Origin: Streptomyces griseosporeus
Lineage (GTDB): Bacteria; Actinomycetota; Actinomycetes; Streptomycetales; Streptomycetaceae
Reading direction: 5' to 3'
DNA length: 64,000 bases
NCBI RefSeq assembly: GCF_014656055.1
Contig: NZ_BNBR01000001.1
Coordinates: 372,001 to 436,000, forward strand
In this document: piece after piece, positions 1-8,001 of the stretch
How positions within the stretch are numbered: the first letter of the stretch is position 1
Layout of the letters: every line of letters starts with the position of its first letter
Program-made: the position numbers and the translations under genes
Notes under the pieces: generated by a model
The model's database searches: none
What the model saw: the letters and a program-made list of their open reading frames with translations, nothing else
What the model was told of the DNA's origin: nothing

Positions 1-222
1 TCCAGCCCGGCCTCGCAGGTCAGCGTGATGACCGGCGACAAGACCGCACCGGTCGTCCCCGACATGAGTGTCGAGGTGGACGACGTGGACTCGGCCTATG
101 CGGCCATGCGTGCGAGCGGCGCGGAGATCGTTCACCCCTTGCAGGACGAGGAGTGGGGCGTACGGCGGTTCTTCGTCCGCGACCCCAGCGGACGGGTGGT
201 CAACGTACTGAGCCACCGCTGA
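1..222 (+). CDS. VOC-family (glyoxalase/bleomycin-resistance fold) protein, C-terminal part
   Basis: The reading frame is open from the first base and ends with TGA at 220-222, so only the last 73 codons are in the window and the start lies upstream. The visible part has the closing half of a VOC module: VEVDDVDSAYAAM, then W-G-V-R-R-F-F-V-R-D-P-S-G, then a short V-V-N-V-L strand. The family includes metal-dependent lyases, dioxygenases and drug-binding proteins; nothing here identifies the substrate. The fold is clear but the function is open. Confidence 0.8.
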   Translation, partial: SSPASQVSVMTGDKTAPVVPDMSVEVDDVDSAYAAMRASGAEIVHPLQDEEWGVRRFFVRDPSGRVVNVLSHR

Positions 223-285
223 CGGCCGCCCGACGCGCGGGATTCACCAAGTCGGGGTGGGTGGGCATCGAGGGCGCCATCGGCC

Positions 286-693
286 TCAGCCGGATGTCCA
301 CGCCGAGAGGTCCGCGACACCTCGCCGAACAGCCTCTTCCGGCATCCGGGCGAGCTTGCCGCAGGCCGCCGCGATGTCCTGCCGGTGCCCCGGTTCCACG
401 ACCGCGTCGCGGACCCCCGTCTGCAACCAGTCGGCCTGGTTGTCGTCGGCTTCGGAAATCGCCAGGGCGATGAGCCGTACGGCGGCCACCGTACCCACCC
501 GGGTCAAGGCCTCTGCCGTCTGCCGGGTCACTGCCGTGTCCTCGGCGTCCAGGAGCAGCCCCAGCAGCGCTTCCGCAGCCTCAGGAACCTCCGCGAAGCG
601 AGCGAGGTCCTGTCCGGCACGCACGCGGTGCGTCCACGAAGAGGACGTCGCCTCAGCCAAGGCCGCTTCCCACCCACTCCTCATCTCCTGCAT
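286..693 (-). CDS. Small HEAT-like helical repeat protein
   Basis: This encodes 135 aa, rich in Ala and Leu, predicted almost entirely helical. Segments such as AAEALLGLLLDAEDTAVTRQ followed by AEALTRVGTVAAVRLIALAI look like two HEAT-type antiparallel helix pairs. Such proteins usually act as binding scaffolds; no catalytic motif is visible. The start at 693 is only 14 bp from the divergent sigma-factor start at 708, so the two genes probably share a promoter region. A second in-frame ATG lies at 684. The partner and role are unknown. Confidence 0.65.
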   Translation of the reverse strand: MQEMRSGWEAALAEATSSSWTHRVRAGQDLARFAEVPEAAEALLGLLLDAEDTAVTRQTAEALTRVGTVAAVRLIALAISEADDNQADWLQTGVRDAVVEPGHRQDIAAACGKLARMPEEAVRRGVADLSAWTSG

Positions 694-707
694 GCCAAGA
701 CGGTCTC

Positions 708-1685
708 ATGTCCCGGGTCGTGAGCCCCGTGCAGCATGATGGGCGGGTGGACTTCGAGTCGTACCGGGGTGAGTTGACGGCGTTCTGCTACCGCATGCTG
801 GGTTCGGTGCACGAGGCCGAGGATCTGGTGCAGGAGACGCTGCTGCGTGCCTGGAAGGCCCGTGACCGGTACGACCCGGCGCGCGCGTCGGTACGGACGT
901 GGCTGTACAGGATCGCGACCAATGTGTGCCTGACCGCGCTGGAGGGACGTGGGCGGCGTCCGCTGCCGTCCGGGCTGGGGGCACCGAGCGACAGTCCCGA
1001 GGCGCCGTTGACGCCGGCGCTCGACGTGCCCTGGCTGGAGCCGTTCCCGGACGCGCGGTTCGATGTGGATGCCCGGGCCGACCTGCGGCTCGCGTGGGTG
1101 GCGGCGGTGCAGGTCCTGCCGGCGCGGCAGCGGGCGGTGCTGGTGCTGCGCGAGGTGCTGGCGTTCTCCGCCGCCGAGGTCGCCGCGCAGCTGGGGACCA
1201 CGGTCGCGGCGGTCAACAGCGCGTTGCAGCGCGCCCGTGCTGCCCTGGCCGACGTGCGCGATGCCGGTGCGGTCGTCGAGCCGAACGATCCGGAGGTGCG
1301 GGCGGTCGTCCAGCGGTACGTGCGGGCGTTCGAGGCGGCGGACGTGCCCGCGCTGGTGCGGCTGCTGGCAGACGACGCGGTGCTGGAGATGCCTCCGGTG
1401 CCGCTGTGGTACCGGGGCAGCGGGGACTACGGCCGGTTCCTGGAGCGGGTGTTCCGGATGCGTGGCGCGGGCTGGGGCATGCGGGAGGTCACCGCCAACG
1501 GGCAGCCCGCGCTCGCCGCGTACGCGCCGGCGCCCGGCGGCGGGTACCGGCGGCACAGTCTGCAGCTCTTCACCGTCGCCGCCGGCCGCATCACGCGCAA
1601 CGTGGTGTTCGCCGATCCGCGCGTCCTCGACGCCTTCGAGCTGCCGGGCGAGATTCCCGCGGGCGGTTTCCGCCGGGAGCGATGA
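708..1685 (+). CDS. ECF sigma factor with C-terminal SnoaL-like domain (TIGR02960/SigX5 type)
   Basis: This encodes 325 aa. Residues about 17-80 are sigma region 2 (FESYRGELTAFCYRMLGS, then EAEDLVQETLLRAW and RTWLYRIATN). Residues about 125-180 are region 4 (LPARQRAVLVLREVLAFSA, then EVAAQLGTTVAAVNSALQRA). About 120 more residues form a SnoaL/NTF2-like domain containing VQRYVRAFEAADVPALVRLL. This architecture and the length near 325 fit the TIGR02960/SigX5 group, whose members lack a classical membrane anti-sigma factor; the extra domain is thought to regulate activity. The next gene (1743) encodes a reductase-like protein and follows closely, a common pairing for this sigma group. In-frame GTG codons at 729 and 747 are alternative starts. 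Confidence 0.9.
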   Translation: MSRVVSPVQHDGRVDFESYRGELTAFCYRMLGSVHEAEDLVQETLLRAWKARDRYDPARASVRTWLYRIATNVCLTALEGRGRRPLPSGLGAPSDSPEAPLTPALDVPWLEPFPDARFDVDARADLRLAWVAAVQVLPARQRAVLVLREVLAFSAAEVAAQLGTTVAAVNSALQRARAALADVRDAGAVVEPNDPEVRAVVQRYVRAFEAADVPALVRLLADDAVLEMPPVPLWYRGSGDYGRFLERVFRMRGAGWGMREVTANGQPALAAYAPAPGGGYRRHSLQLFTVAAGRITRNVVFADPRVLDAFELPGEIPAGGFRRER

Positions 1686-1742
1686 GTCAGGGCGGTGCGG
1701 CCGGTAGGTACCGGTGAGCACCGAACCGAAGGGAATCCCATC

Positions 1743-2306
1743 GTGAGCGTCATCGTCATCGAGTTCGTCACCCTGGACGGGATCGTGTCCGACCCGGACG
1801 GGTCCGCCGGTACGCCGCTGGGCGGCTGGGCGTTCCAGTACGGCCCGGAGGCGGTCGCCGGAGACAAGTTCCGGCTCGGCCGCACGCTGGACGAGGGGGT
1901 ACTGCTGCTCGGGCGTGCCACCTGGCAGCTGTTCTCCCGGCTCTGGCCGGGCCGCGACGACCCGTTCGCCACGCGGATGAACGCCGTCCCGAAGCTGGTC
2001 GCCTCCCACACCCTGACCCCCACCGACCTGTCGGCGTGGTCCAACTCCCAGCTGCTCGACGGTGATCTGGTCGACACCGTCAAGCGCGAGCGTCGGGACG
2101 TGGTCGTCACCGGCAGCCTGAGCGTCGTTGACCGGCTGAGGGCGGCGGACCTGGTCGACGAATACCGGCTGCTGACCTTCCCCACGGTCCTCGGCACCGG
2201 CCGACGACTCTTCCCGGCCGACGGCCCCCGAGCGGAGCTGGAGTGCGTGGGCGCGGAGCGGGTGGGCGCCGCGGTCCTCACCCGGCACCGGAGGGCGACC
2301 CGGTGA
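1743..2306 (+). CDS. Dihydrofolate reductase-family protein (RibD C-terminal fold)
   Basis: This encodes 187 aa from a GTG start preceded by AAGGGA about 10 nt upstream; a longer frame from 1695 lacks such a signal. It opens with V-I-V-I-E-F-V-T-L-D-G-I, the usual first strand of RibD-C/DHFR-like proteins, and has LLLGRATWQLFSRLWPG (nucleotide-binding helix), VVTGSLSVVDRLRAADLVDEY and FPTVLGTGRRLFP. Family members reduce pteridine- or pyrimidine-type substrates with NADPH, but most actinobacterial paralogues are uncharacterised. It lies 57 bp after the sigma-factor gene and is probably co-transcribed with it. Confidence 0.85.
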   Translation: MSVIVIEFVTLDGIVSDPDGSAGTPLGGWAFQYGPEAVAGDKFRLGRTLDEGVLLLGRATWQLFSRLWPGRDDPFATRMNAVPKLVASHTLTPTDLSAWSNSQLLDGDLVDTVKRERRDVVVTGSLSVVDRLRAADLVDEYRLLTFPTVLGTGRRLFPADGPRAELECVGAERVGAAVLTRHRRATR

Positions 2307-2414
2307 CCGCCCTCCAAGGCGACGGGGCCCGTCCCGCCGCGGTACCTCGCAGACCTGGGGTTGACAGGGTGCCCATCGCCCGCTCGCCCGGTCAGGACAG
2401 GCGGGAAGGGTGCC

Positions 2415-2636
2415 TCATTCGACCGGGGCTACCTCGGGCTCCCAGCGCAGCAGGTCGCCCGGCTGGCATTCGAGCACTTCGCAGAGCGCGGCGAGCGTCG
2501 AGAAGCGTACGGCCTTGGCGCGGCCGTTCTTGAGGACGGCCAGGTTGGCGGGCGTGATCCCCACGCGGTCCGCGAGTTCGCCCACTGACATCTTGCGTCG
2601 CGCCAGCATCACGTCGATGTCGACGGCGATCGGCAT
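2415..2636 (-). CDS. Small XRE-family DNA-binding regulator (YozG-like)
   Basis: This encodes 73 aa, essentially one Cro/XRE helix-turn-helix: LARRKMSVGELADRVGI, then TPANLAVLKNGRAKAVRF, then STLAALCEVLECQPGDLLRW. Its ATG (2636) shares one base with the stop of the upstream DUF2975 gene (TGATG), so the two are translationally coupled. The pairing of a mini-XRE protein with a DUF2975 membrane protein recalls YozG/YoaS of Bacillus. By inference it binds the TATCGA-GAT-TCGATA palindrome in the operon promoter at 3161-3175. Confidence 0.88.
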   Translation of the reverse strand: MPIAVDIDVMLARRKMSVGELADRVGITPANLAVLKNGRAKAVRFSTLAALCEVLECQPGDLLRWEPEVAPVE

Positions 2637-3127
2637 CAGATCACCTGGTCCAGCTCGGCCTGCATCCGCGAGGCTTCGACGTCACGTGCGACGGCCTGGG
2701 CGAGCAGCATCCGCAGTACGAGCACGATGAGCGCGACGCCCAGAATGGCCAGGCCGATCCCGGCCATGATGACGGTGACGCCGGGGTCGTCCCGCTGGCC
2801 CGGTGCGTTGACGGCCGTGACCGTGAACCACAGCAGGGCGGCCGCCACGATGGCGCCGATCACGCCGTCCACGTAGCGGAAGGCGGCGTGGGAGAACACG
2901 GTTCCGCGCCGCACCATCGTCACCAGCCGCCCCACACAGACCAGGGCGACCTGGACCGCCACCATGCCGAGGACAGTGATCACCCGGAACGCGGTCAGCG
3001 GCAGCGTCCCGTCCTCCGGGTCGCTCCCGCTGACCAGCGTCCAGACCATCAGGCCCTGCACGAACAGGGTGCCGACGAGCACCACCCCGAGGACGGCGCG
3101 CAGCGCACGCACGGTCAGCTTTCCCAT
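2636..3127 (-). CDS. DUF2975 family four-helix membrane protein
   Basis: This encodes 163 aa with four hydrophobic segments, beginning VLGVVLVGTLFVQGLMVW and including VITVLGMVAVQVALVCVG, VIGAIVAAALLWFTVTAV and IAGIGLAILGVALIVLVL-type stretches. It then has a cytoplasmic tail ending in E-L-D-Q-V-I. The start at 3127 is preferred over 3142 because AAGGGC lies 7 nt before it. It is the first gene of a two-gene operon with the XRE regulator. The family has no known biochemical role; the coupling suggests a membrane partner or sensor for the regulator. Confidence 0.85.
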   Translation of the reverse strand: MGKLTVRALRAVLGVVLVGTLFVQGLMVWTLVSGSDPEDGTLPLTAFRVITVLGMVAVQVALVCVGRLVTMVRRGTVFSHAAFRYVDGVIGAIVAAALLWFTVTAVNAPGQRDDPGVTVIMAGIGLAILGVALIVLVLRMLLAQAVARDVEASRMQAELDQVI

Positions 3128-3156
3128 GACCAGCCCTTCCATCGAATCCCAACAGG

Positions 3157-3185
3157 AATCTATCGAGATTCGATAGGAGGATCAA
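3157..3185 (-). promoter_or_regulatory. Promoter and operator of the DUF2975/XRE operon
   Basis: Read on the minus strand there is a -35 TTGATC (3185-3180), a 17-nt spacer and a -10 TAGATT (3162-3157), a textbook vegetative promoter about 30 nt before the ATG at 3127. A perfect inverted repeat TATCGA-GAT-TCGATA (3161-3175) fills the spacer and overlaps the -10. A further ATCGAATC half-site lies at 3141-3148. The placement would let a bound regulator block polymerase; autoregulation by the XRE protein is inferred. Confidence 0.7.
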
Positions 3186-3207
3186 TCGTCGGCACGCCGT
3201 CCGAAGG

Positions 3208-5589
3208 TTAGGGCGTTTCGTCGCTGTCGCTGTCCTCCTGTTGTGGGAGTACGCACTCGATGAGGTAGTCGCCGGTGGTCGGGTCGAGGGTGACGCCGTG
3301 GGTCTCGCTGTGGAAGCCGGGGAAGGCGCGGTCGAAGGCTTCCAGTGCGGTCAGGTAGCGCAGGAGCGGGCCGTCGGCGGTGCCGATGGCCTCGCCGGGC
3401 ATCAGGACGGGGATGCCGGGCGGGGTGACGGTGACCATCGCGGCGGCGACCCGGCCGGCCGCCTCGGCCAGGGTCACGCGTTCCGTCCCGCCGCGGATCA
3501 GGCGCTGGTAGCAGTGCTGCGGGGGTGCGACGGGCTCGGGGAGTTCGCGGAAGGCGGTGTCGAGGGCGTCGATCAGGTCGGCCTCGGTGAGGTGTTCGTG
3601 CATGTCCTGGCACAACTGCTTGAGGGTGAGGCCGGTGTAGCGGTGCGGGTGTGCGTGCACGAGGCCGGGCAGGACCTGGTCGAGCGGGGTGTCGTCGTCG
3701 TAGAGGGCCTTGAAGTCCATCAGGGCGTCCATGAGGGTGCCCCACTTGCCCTTGGTGATGCCCATGGAGAAGAGGATCAGGGTGCTGTAGCTGTCGGTCT
3801 TCTCCACGACGATGCCGCGGCCGGCGAGGTAGGCGGTCAGGACGCGCGCCGGGATGCCCCACGGTGCGGTCTCTCCGGCGGCCGTGACGCCGGGGCAGGT
3901 GAGGGTCACCTTGACCGGGTCCAGCATGCAGTAGCCCTCGGTCAGTCCCTCGAAGCCGTGCCAGCCGGCGCCGGGCTCCAGGTGCCAGCAGCGCGGCTCC
4001 TCCGCGAGCAGGGAGGGCGGCGCGTCGAGGAAGTCGATACGCTCTCCGGTGGCGGGATCGGTGACCGTGTCGGGCTGCCACACGCCGAAGAACCAGCCGG
4101 GCCGGTCACCGGCGCCGGCGATGCGGCGGCCGGTGCGTACGACGGCCCTGCGGAAGCGGATGGCTTCGGTGATGGCCTCGTCGAGCAGCGCCCGGCCCTG
4201 GGGGCCGTCCATCATGGCGGTGGCGATGTCCAGCGAGGCGATCGCCGGGTACAGCGGCGAGGTGGTGCCGTGCATCATGAACGCCTCGTTGAACCGCTCG
4301 TGCGCGACGGGAGCGCGTGGTGAGGGCTTGATGTGCACCATCGCGGTCTGGGACAGCGCGGCCAGCAGTTTGTGGGTGGACTGGGTGGCGAACACCGTCG
4401 GCCTCGCCGGGTCGTCGAACGTGTCGGGTCCGACGGCCATGCCGTACCGGCCCTGGTAGAGGGGATGGAAGCGGGCGTAGGCGAACCATGCCTCGTCGAA
4501 GTGCAGGCGCGGCGTGCTGGGCGCCAGCGTCCGTGCCACCTGGACCGTGTCGTAGCACAGGCCGTCGTACGTCGAGTTGGTGACAACCGCGTACTGCGCC
4601 TCGGGCGTGAGGGCACCGGCCGCCAGCGGGTGGCCGGCGATCCGCGCCCGCACCGCGTCTCCGTCGGTGCGGGCGGGCGGCAGCGGGCCGGCAAGGCCGT
4701 ACCCGTTGCGCGTCGGGACCAGGTAGACGGGGCGAGCGCCGGAGATCACCAGGCCGTGCAGCACGGACTTGTGGCAGTTGCGGTCCACCAGGGCGATCTC
4801 GTCGCGCATCACGCTGAAGTGGCCGACCATGCGGTCCGCGGTGGAGTCGCCGTGGAGCACGAAGTACGTGCGCTCGGCGCCGAAGACGCGGGCGGCGTTG
4901 CGTTCGGCCTCACCGATGGGGCCGTTGTGCTCGAACAGCGAGCCCAGTTCCCCGACGGAGATCGACAGGTCCGTGCGGAACAGGCGCTCACCGTAGTAGT
5001 CGAAGAACGCCCGTCCCGCCGCCGACTTCAGGAACGCGACGCCACCGGCGTGCGCGGGGGTGTGCCACGAGTACTGGTGGGCGTCGTCGAAGCGGCGCAG
5101 TGCCTTGAAGAACGGCGGCAGTACGCCGTCCTGGTACTGGCGCGCGGCGCCCGCCACCCGTCCGGCGATGAAGGCGGCGGTGTCCTCCAGCGGCCAGACG
5201 TACCCGCACACCACCTCGGCCACCCACAGCGGCAGTTGCTCGAAGTCACCGTCCGTGTCCGAGCCCGTCCCGCCGGTCTCCGTGTCCTGCGGCATCAGCA
5301 GGAACACGGGCAGGTCGGTGAAACGCCGCCCGATCGCCGACAGGACCTCGGCCCCGCCGCCTTCCGCGCCGGCGGGGCCCGGCCGCGGGTTCAGGTCCCA
5401 GGCCACCAGGGCCCCGGCGAGCCCCGCCTCGGTGCGCAGCACGGCCTGCGCGTCGCGCGCGTCGGCCGCCCACCGCACATGGAGGCCGCGCTCCTCCAAC
5501 TCCTTCGCGATTCTCCTCAGTTGCTCCGCGACAGCCCCGCCGCCCGCGTTCGTCTCCCGCGCCGCCATCAGAATCGTTCCGGTGCTCAT
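3208..5589 (-). CDS. Orn/Lys/Arg decarboxylase, class I PLP-dependent
   Basis: This encodes 793 aa, the size of the biodegradative arginine/lysine/ornithine decarboxylases (about 710-760 aa). An N-terminal receiver-like wing domain is followed by the PLP domain: HNGPIGEAERNAARVFGA, VDRNCHKSVLHGLVISGA, then H-F-D-E-A-W-F-A-Y and S-T-H-K. The Lys of S-T-H-K (about residue 407) is the predicted Schiff-base lysine. The C-terminal domain contains G-I-V-V-E-K-T-D. It converts a basic amino acid to the polyamine or agmatine plus CO2; the substrate cannot be read from sequence. The start at 5589 is set by GGGAGG about 8 nt upstream. Confidence 0.9.
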   Translation of the reverse strand: MSTGTILMAARETNAGGGAVAEQLRRIAKELEERGLHVRWAADARDAQAVLRTEAGLAGALVAWDLNPRPGPAGAEGGGAEVLSAIGRRFTDLPVFLLMPQDTETGGTGSDTDGDFEQLPLWVAEVVCGYVWPLEDTAAFIAGRVAGAARQYQDGVLPPFFKALRRFDDAHQYSWHTPAHAGGVAFLKSAAGRAFFDYYGERLFRTDLSISVGELGSLFEHNGPIGEAERNAARVFGAERTYFVLHGDSTADRMVGHFSVMRDEIALVDRNCHKSVLHGLVISGARPVYLVPTRNGYGLAGPLPPARTDGDAVRARIAGHPLAAGALTPEAQYAVVTNSTYDGLCYDTVQVARTLAPSTPRLHFDEAWFAYARFHPLYQGRYGMAVGPDTFDDPARPTVFATQSTHKLLAALSQTAMVHIKPSPRAPVAHERFNEAFMMHGTTSPLYPAIASLDIATAMMDGPQGRALLDEAITEAIRFRRAVVRTGRRIAGAGDRPGWFFGVWQPDTVTDPATGERIDFLDAPPSLLAEEPRCWHLEPGAGWHGFEGLTEGYCMLDPVKVTLTCPGVTAAGETAPWGIPARVLTAYLAGRGIVVEKTDSYSTLILFSMGITKGKWGTLMDALMDFKALYDDDTPLDQVLPGLVHAHPHRYTGLTLKQLCQDMHEHLTEADLIDALDTAFRELPEPVAPPQHCYQRLIRGGTERVTLAEAAGRVAAAMVTVTPPGIPVLMPGEAIGTADGPLLRYLTALEAFDRAFPGFHSETHGVTLDPTTGDYLIECVLPQQEDSDSDETP

Positions 5590-5671
5590 GACCTGCCTCC
5601 CCACTCCCGGTCACGGATGTGTGCCGAGCGGCTAACTGGCCGAGGCAGGCGGTGACACCGGCTGCCGGACG

Positions 5672-5732
5672 GGATTCACCCGATGGGGTAGAGCTCGGGG
5701 GTCCTCCCCCACCCGCGACGGGAGGTGAATCC
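5672..5732. promoter_or_regulatory. Inverted repeat in the divergent decarboxylase/DUF4239 region
   Basis: GGATTCACC (5672-5680) and GGTGAATCC (5724-5732) are a perfect 9-bp inverted repeat separated by 43 bp. The spacer contains a compact hairpin, GGGGG-TCCT-CCCCC, near 5697-5710. The region separates the decarboxylase (minus) from the DUF4239 gene (plus). It may be a pair of operator half-sites allowing looping, or an RNA structure in the decarboxylase leader. No regulator is assigned. Confidence 0.35.
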
Positions 5733-5814
5733 GGGACGGACACGGGTGGCCCGGTGTTGACCGCCGCGTGCGCCCGCCCTCGGGGTGCGTGGACGGTCCC
5801 TAGACTCCCCGCAC

Positions 5815-6636
5815 ATGTCGCTCTGGCTGCTCAACCACTTCAGCACGTTCACCCTGGCCCTGGTCACCGTCGGCGGGACGGTCGTCCTGGCCGTCGTCGG
5901 CAGCGTGCTGCTGCGTCGCCGGTACCCGTCCCTGGCCGGGGGCGAGCACAACGACATGGTGGGGGTGACCCTGGGGATGTTCGGCGCGATCTACGGGATC
6001 ATCCTCGCGTTCGTCATCGTCACCCTGTGGACGCAGCTGGACAGCACGCAGACCGTCGTCGCGTCCGAGGCCACCGACGTCGCGCTGATCTCCCGGGACG
6101 CCGCCGCGTTCCCGCCGCCCGTCCGCGCCCGCGTCGACGACGCGCTCGGCGGCTACCTCCACGCGGTCGTGGAAGTCCAGTGGCCCCGCATGCGCGCGGG
6201 ACAGCCCAGCTACGGGGCCACCGCCGACAGACTGCAGGGCGTCTTCGACACGCTCCAGGCGTACGAGCCGAAGACCGCGCGCGAGGAGGTCTTCTACGAG
6301 CAGGCCGTCGAACGTCTCAACGACGTCACCGGGCAGCGCCGGGCCCGCCTGACCATGGCCGAGCAGGAGCTTCCCCCGCTGCTGCAGATCCTCGCCTTCG
6401 GCGGCGCGCTCGTCCTCATCCCGCTCACCTTCCTGTACGGCATGCGCCGCCTGCGCATCCAGCTTCTCTTCGTCGCGTCCGTGGCCGCGCTCGTCGGCTT
6501 CAGCCTGCTGCTGGTGTTCGTCCTGGACCGGCCCTTCGCCGGCGACCTCAGCGTGAGTCCGGCTCCCTACCAGCAGGGGGCGCTCGCGCGGTACTGGCAC
6601 GGTGACCTGCCCGCGGCGGCTGCCGGCGATAGGTGA
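5815..6636 (+). CDS. DUF4239 (bestrophin-like) membrane protein
   Basis: This encodes 273 aa. Two N-terminal membrane helices (around residues 10-30 and 45-70, the second containing LGMFGAIYGIILAFVIVTLW) precede a soluble alpha-helical region of about 120 residues. Two C-terminal helices follow, including LLFVASVAALVGFSLLLVF. This 2+2 arrangement is the DUF4239 pattern, which Pfam relates to bestrophin-like channels; function is unproven. The sequence TAGACT at 5801-5806 lies 8 bp before the ATG, the spacing expected for a leaderless Streptomyces transcript, so 5815 is chosen over an upstream in-frame ATG at 5785. Confidence 0.85.
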   Translation: MSLWLLNHFSTFTLALVTVGGTVVLAVVGSVLLRRRYPSLAGGEHNDMVGVTLGMFGAIYGIILAFVIVTLWTQLDSTQTVVASEATDVALISRDAAAFPPPVRARVDDALGGYLHAVVEVQWPRMRAGQPSYGATADRLQGVFDTLQAYEPKTAREEVFYEQAVERLNDVTGQRRARLTMAEQELPPLLQILAFGGALVLIPLTFLYGMRRLRIQLLFVASVAALVGFSLLLVFVLDRPFAGDLSVSPAPYQQGALARYWHGDLPAAAAGDR

Positions 6637-6668
6637 CTCCGTCGGCGCGGAGGCCGGCAGTGGGCCGT

Positions 6669-6703
6669 GGCTCGCGGCTCGCGGCTCGCGGCTCGCGGCT
6701 CGT
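6669..6703. repeat. 7-bp tandem repeat, five copies
   Basis: Four exact copies of GGCTCGC followed by GGCTCGT form a 35-bp array in the gap between the DUF4239 gene (ends 6636) and the reductase gene (starts 6764). It is non-coding and lies about 60 bp upstream of the second gene's ribosome-binding site. Copy number is likely unstable by slippage. No function can be read from it. Confidence 0.8.
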
Positions 6704-6763
6704 GGGTCGACCGATGAGTTCGGGCCGCCGGTCCCGTCTACCTCTCGACGAAAGGAGCGCACC

Positions 6764-7369
6764 ATGCGCAAGATCATCGTTTGCACGTTCCTGACCCTGG
6801 ACGGCGTCATGCAGGCCCCGGGCGGCCCGGACGAGGACACCGGGAGCGGCTTCGAGCACGGGGGCTGGCAGAAGCCGGTGTCCGACGACGAGGTCGGCGC
6901 GGCCATCGCCGGCTGGTACGACGTCTCCGACGCGATGCTGCTCGGCCGCAAGACGTACGAGATCTTCGCGTCGTACTGGCCGACCGCCGATCCGGCCAAC
7001 CCGTTCACCGAGCGGATGAACAGCATGCAGAAGTACGTGGCGTCACGGACCCTGACGTCCCTGGAGTGGCAGAACTCCACGCTGCTGGAAGGCGATGTCA
7101 CCGAGGCCGTACGCGCGCTGAAGGAGTCCGAGGGCGGCAACATCAACGTCGTGGGCAGCGGTGACCTGGCCCAGACCCTGATGCGCGACGGCCTCGTCGA
7201 CGAGTATCGCCTGACCATCCACCCGGTGATCATCGGCTCCGGCAAGCGGCTCTTCGCCGACGGGGCGATCCCCACGGCCCTGGAGCCGGTCAGCGTCACG
7301 GCGACGAAGGGCGGCACCGTCGTCGGCGTCTACCGGCCGAGCGGCAAGCCCGGCTACGACAGCTACTAG
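6764..7369 (+). CDS. Dihydrofolate reductase-family protein (second copy)
   Basis: This encodes 201 aa from an ATG preceded by AAAGGAG 7 nt upstream, a strong site. It has M-R-K-I-I-V-C-T-F-L-T-L-D-G-V-M-Q-A-P-G-G, the opening strand and loop of the RibD-C/DHFR family, then AMLLGRKTYEIFASYWP, NVVGSGDLAQTLMRDGLVDE and HPVIIGSGKRLFADG. It resembles the YyaP/YwjB-type proteins annotated as deaminase/reductase. It is a distant paralogue of the gene at 1743, with better-conserved GSG and GRKTY motifs. Probably monocistronic. Confidence 0.88.
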   Translation: MRKIIVCTFLTLDGVMQAPGGPDEDTGSGFEHGGWQKPVSDDEVGAAIAGWYDVSDAMLLGRKTYEIFASYWPTADPANPFTERMNSMQKYVASRTLTSLEWQNSTLLEGDVTEAVRALKESEGGNINVVGSGDLAQTLMRDGLVDEYRLTIHPVIIGSGKRLFADGAIPTALEPVSVTATKGGTVVGVYRPSGKPGYDSY

Positions 7370-7467
7370 AACGCCACGCACGCCTGCGAATGTCGAGAAC
7401 GGGCCGCCGGCACCGTCCCCGGTATGCCGGTGGCCTCAGAGGCCGTGCAACAGAGAGGGAGAACTTC

Positions 7468-7908
7468 ATGGCGCTTCAGCGGATGGACAACGTCGGCATC
7501 GTCGTCGAGGACCTGGAGGCCGCCGTCGCCTTCTTCACCGAACTGGGCATGGAGGTCGAAGGCAAGGCGCAGATCGAGGGCCTCTTCGCGGACCAGGCGG
7601 TCGGGCTCGACGGAGTGCGCAGCGACATCGCGATGATGCGGACCCCGGACGGCCACGGCAAGCTGGAGCTGGCGCAGTACCACTCCCCCGCGGCGCTCGG
7701 CGGCGGAGCGGACAACCCGCCGCCGAACACGCTGGGCCTGCACCGGGTCATGTTCGCCGTCGACGACATCGACGACACCATCGCCCGTCTGCGCCGCCAT
7801 GGGGCCGAACTCATCGGCGAGGTGGCGCAGTACGAGGACTTCTACCGCCTGTGCTACCTCCGGGGCCCCTCGGGCATCCTCCTCGCCCTAGCCGAACAGA
7901 TCAGCTGA
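7468..7908 (+). CDS. VOC-family protein (glyoxalase-like)
   Basis: This encodes 146 aa from an ATG preceded by GAGAGGGAG. A complete pair of beta-alpha-beta-beta-beta modules is visible: DNVGIVVEDLEAAVAFFTEL in the first, and LHRVMFAVDDIDDTIARLRR followed by Y-E-D-F-Y-R-L-C-Y-L-R-G-P-S-G-I in the second. The final acidic position of the second module (I-L-L-A-L-A-E-Q) is the usual metal-ligand Glu in enzymatic members. The family covers lyases, isomerases and dioxygenases; substrate unknown. Confidence 0.88.
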   Translation: MALQRMDNVGIVVEDLEAAVAFFTELGMEVEGKAQIEGLFADQAVGLDGVRSDIAMMRTPDGHGKLELAQYHSPAALGGGADNPPPNTLGLHRVMFAVDDIDDTIARLRRHGAELIGEVAQYEDFYRLCYLRGPSGILLALAEQIS

Positions 7909-8001
7909 CGCTCTACCCTGGTCTCGCCCACCGTTGTGGCCGGCCGCCTCACCACCTTGAGGCCGGGTGGAGAGGACGTTCCCGGCGGGTAGGGTCGGGC
8001 A

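Noticed and set aside
681-2288. A 535-aa minus-strand reading frame opposite the sigma-factor and reductase genes
   Set aside because: It lies antisense to two clearly recognised genes, is very rich in Arg, Gly and Pro, and matches no motif; a GC-rich shadow frame.
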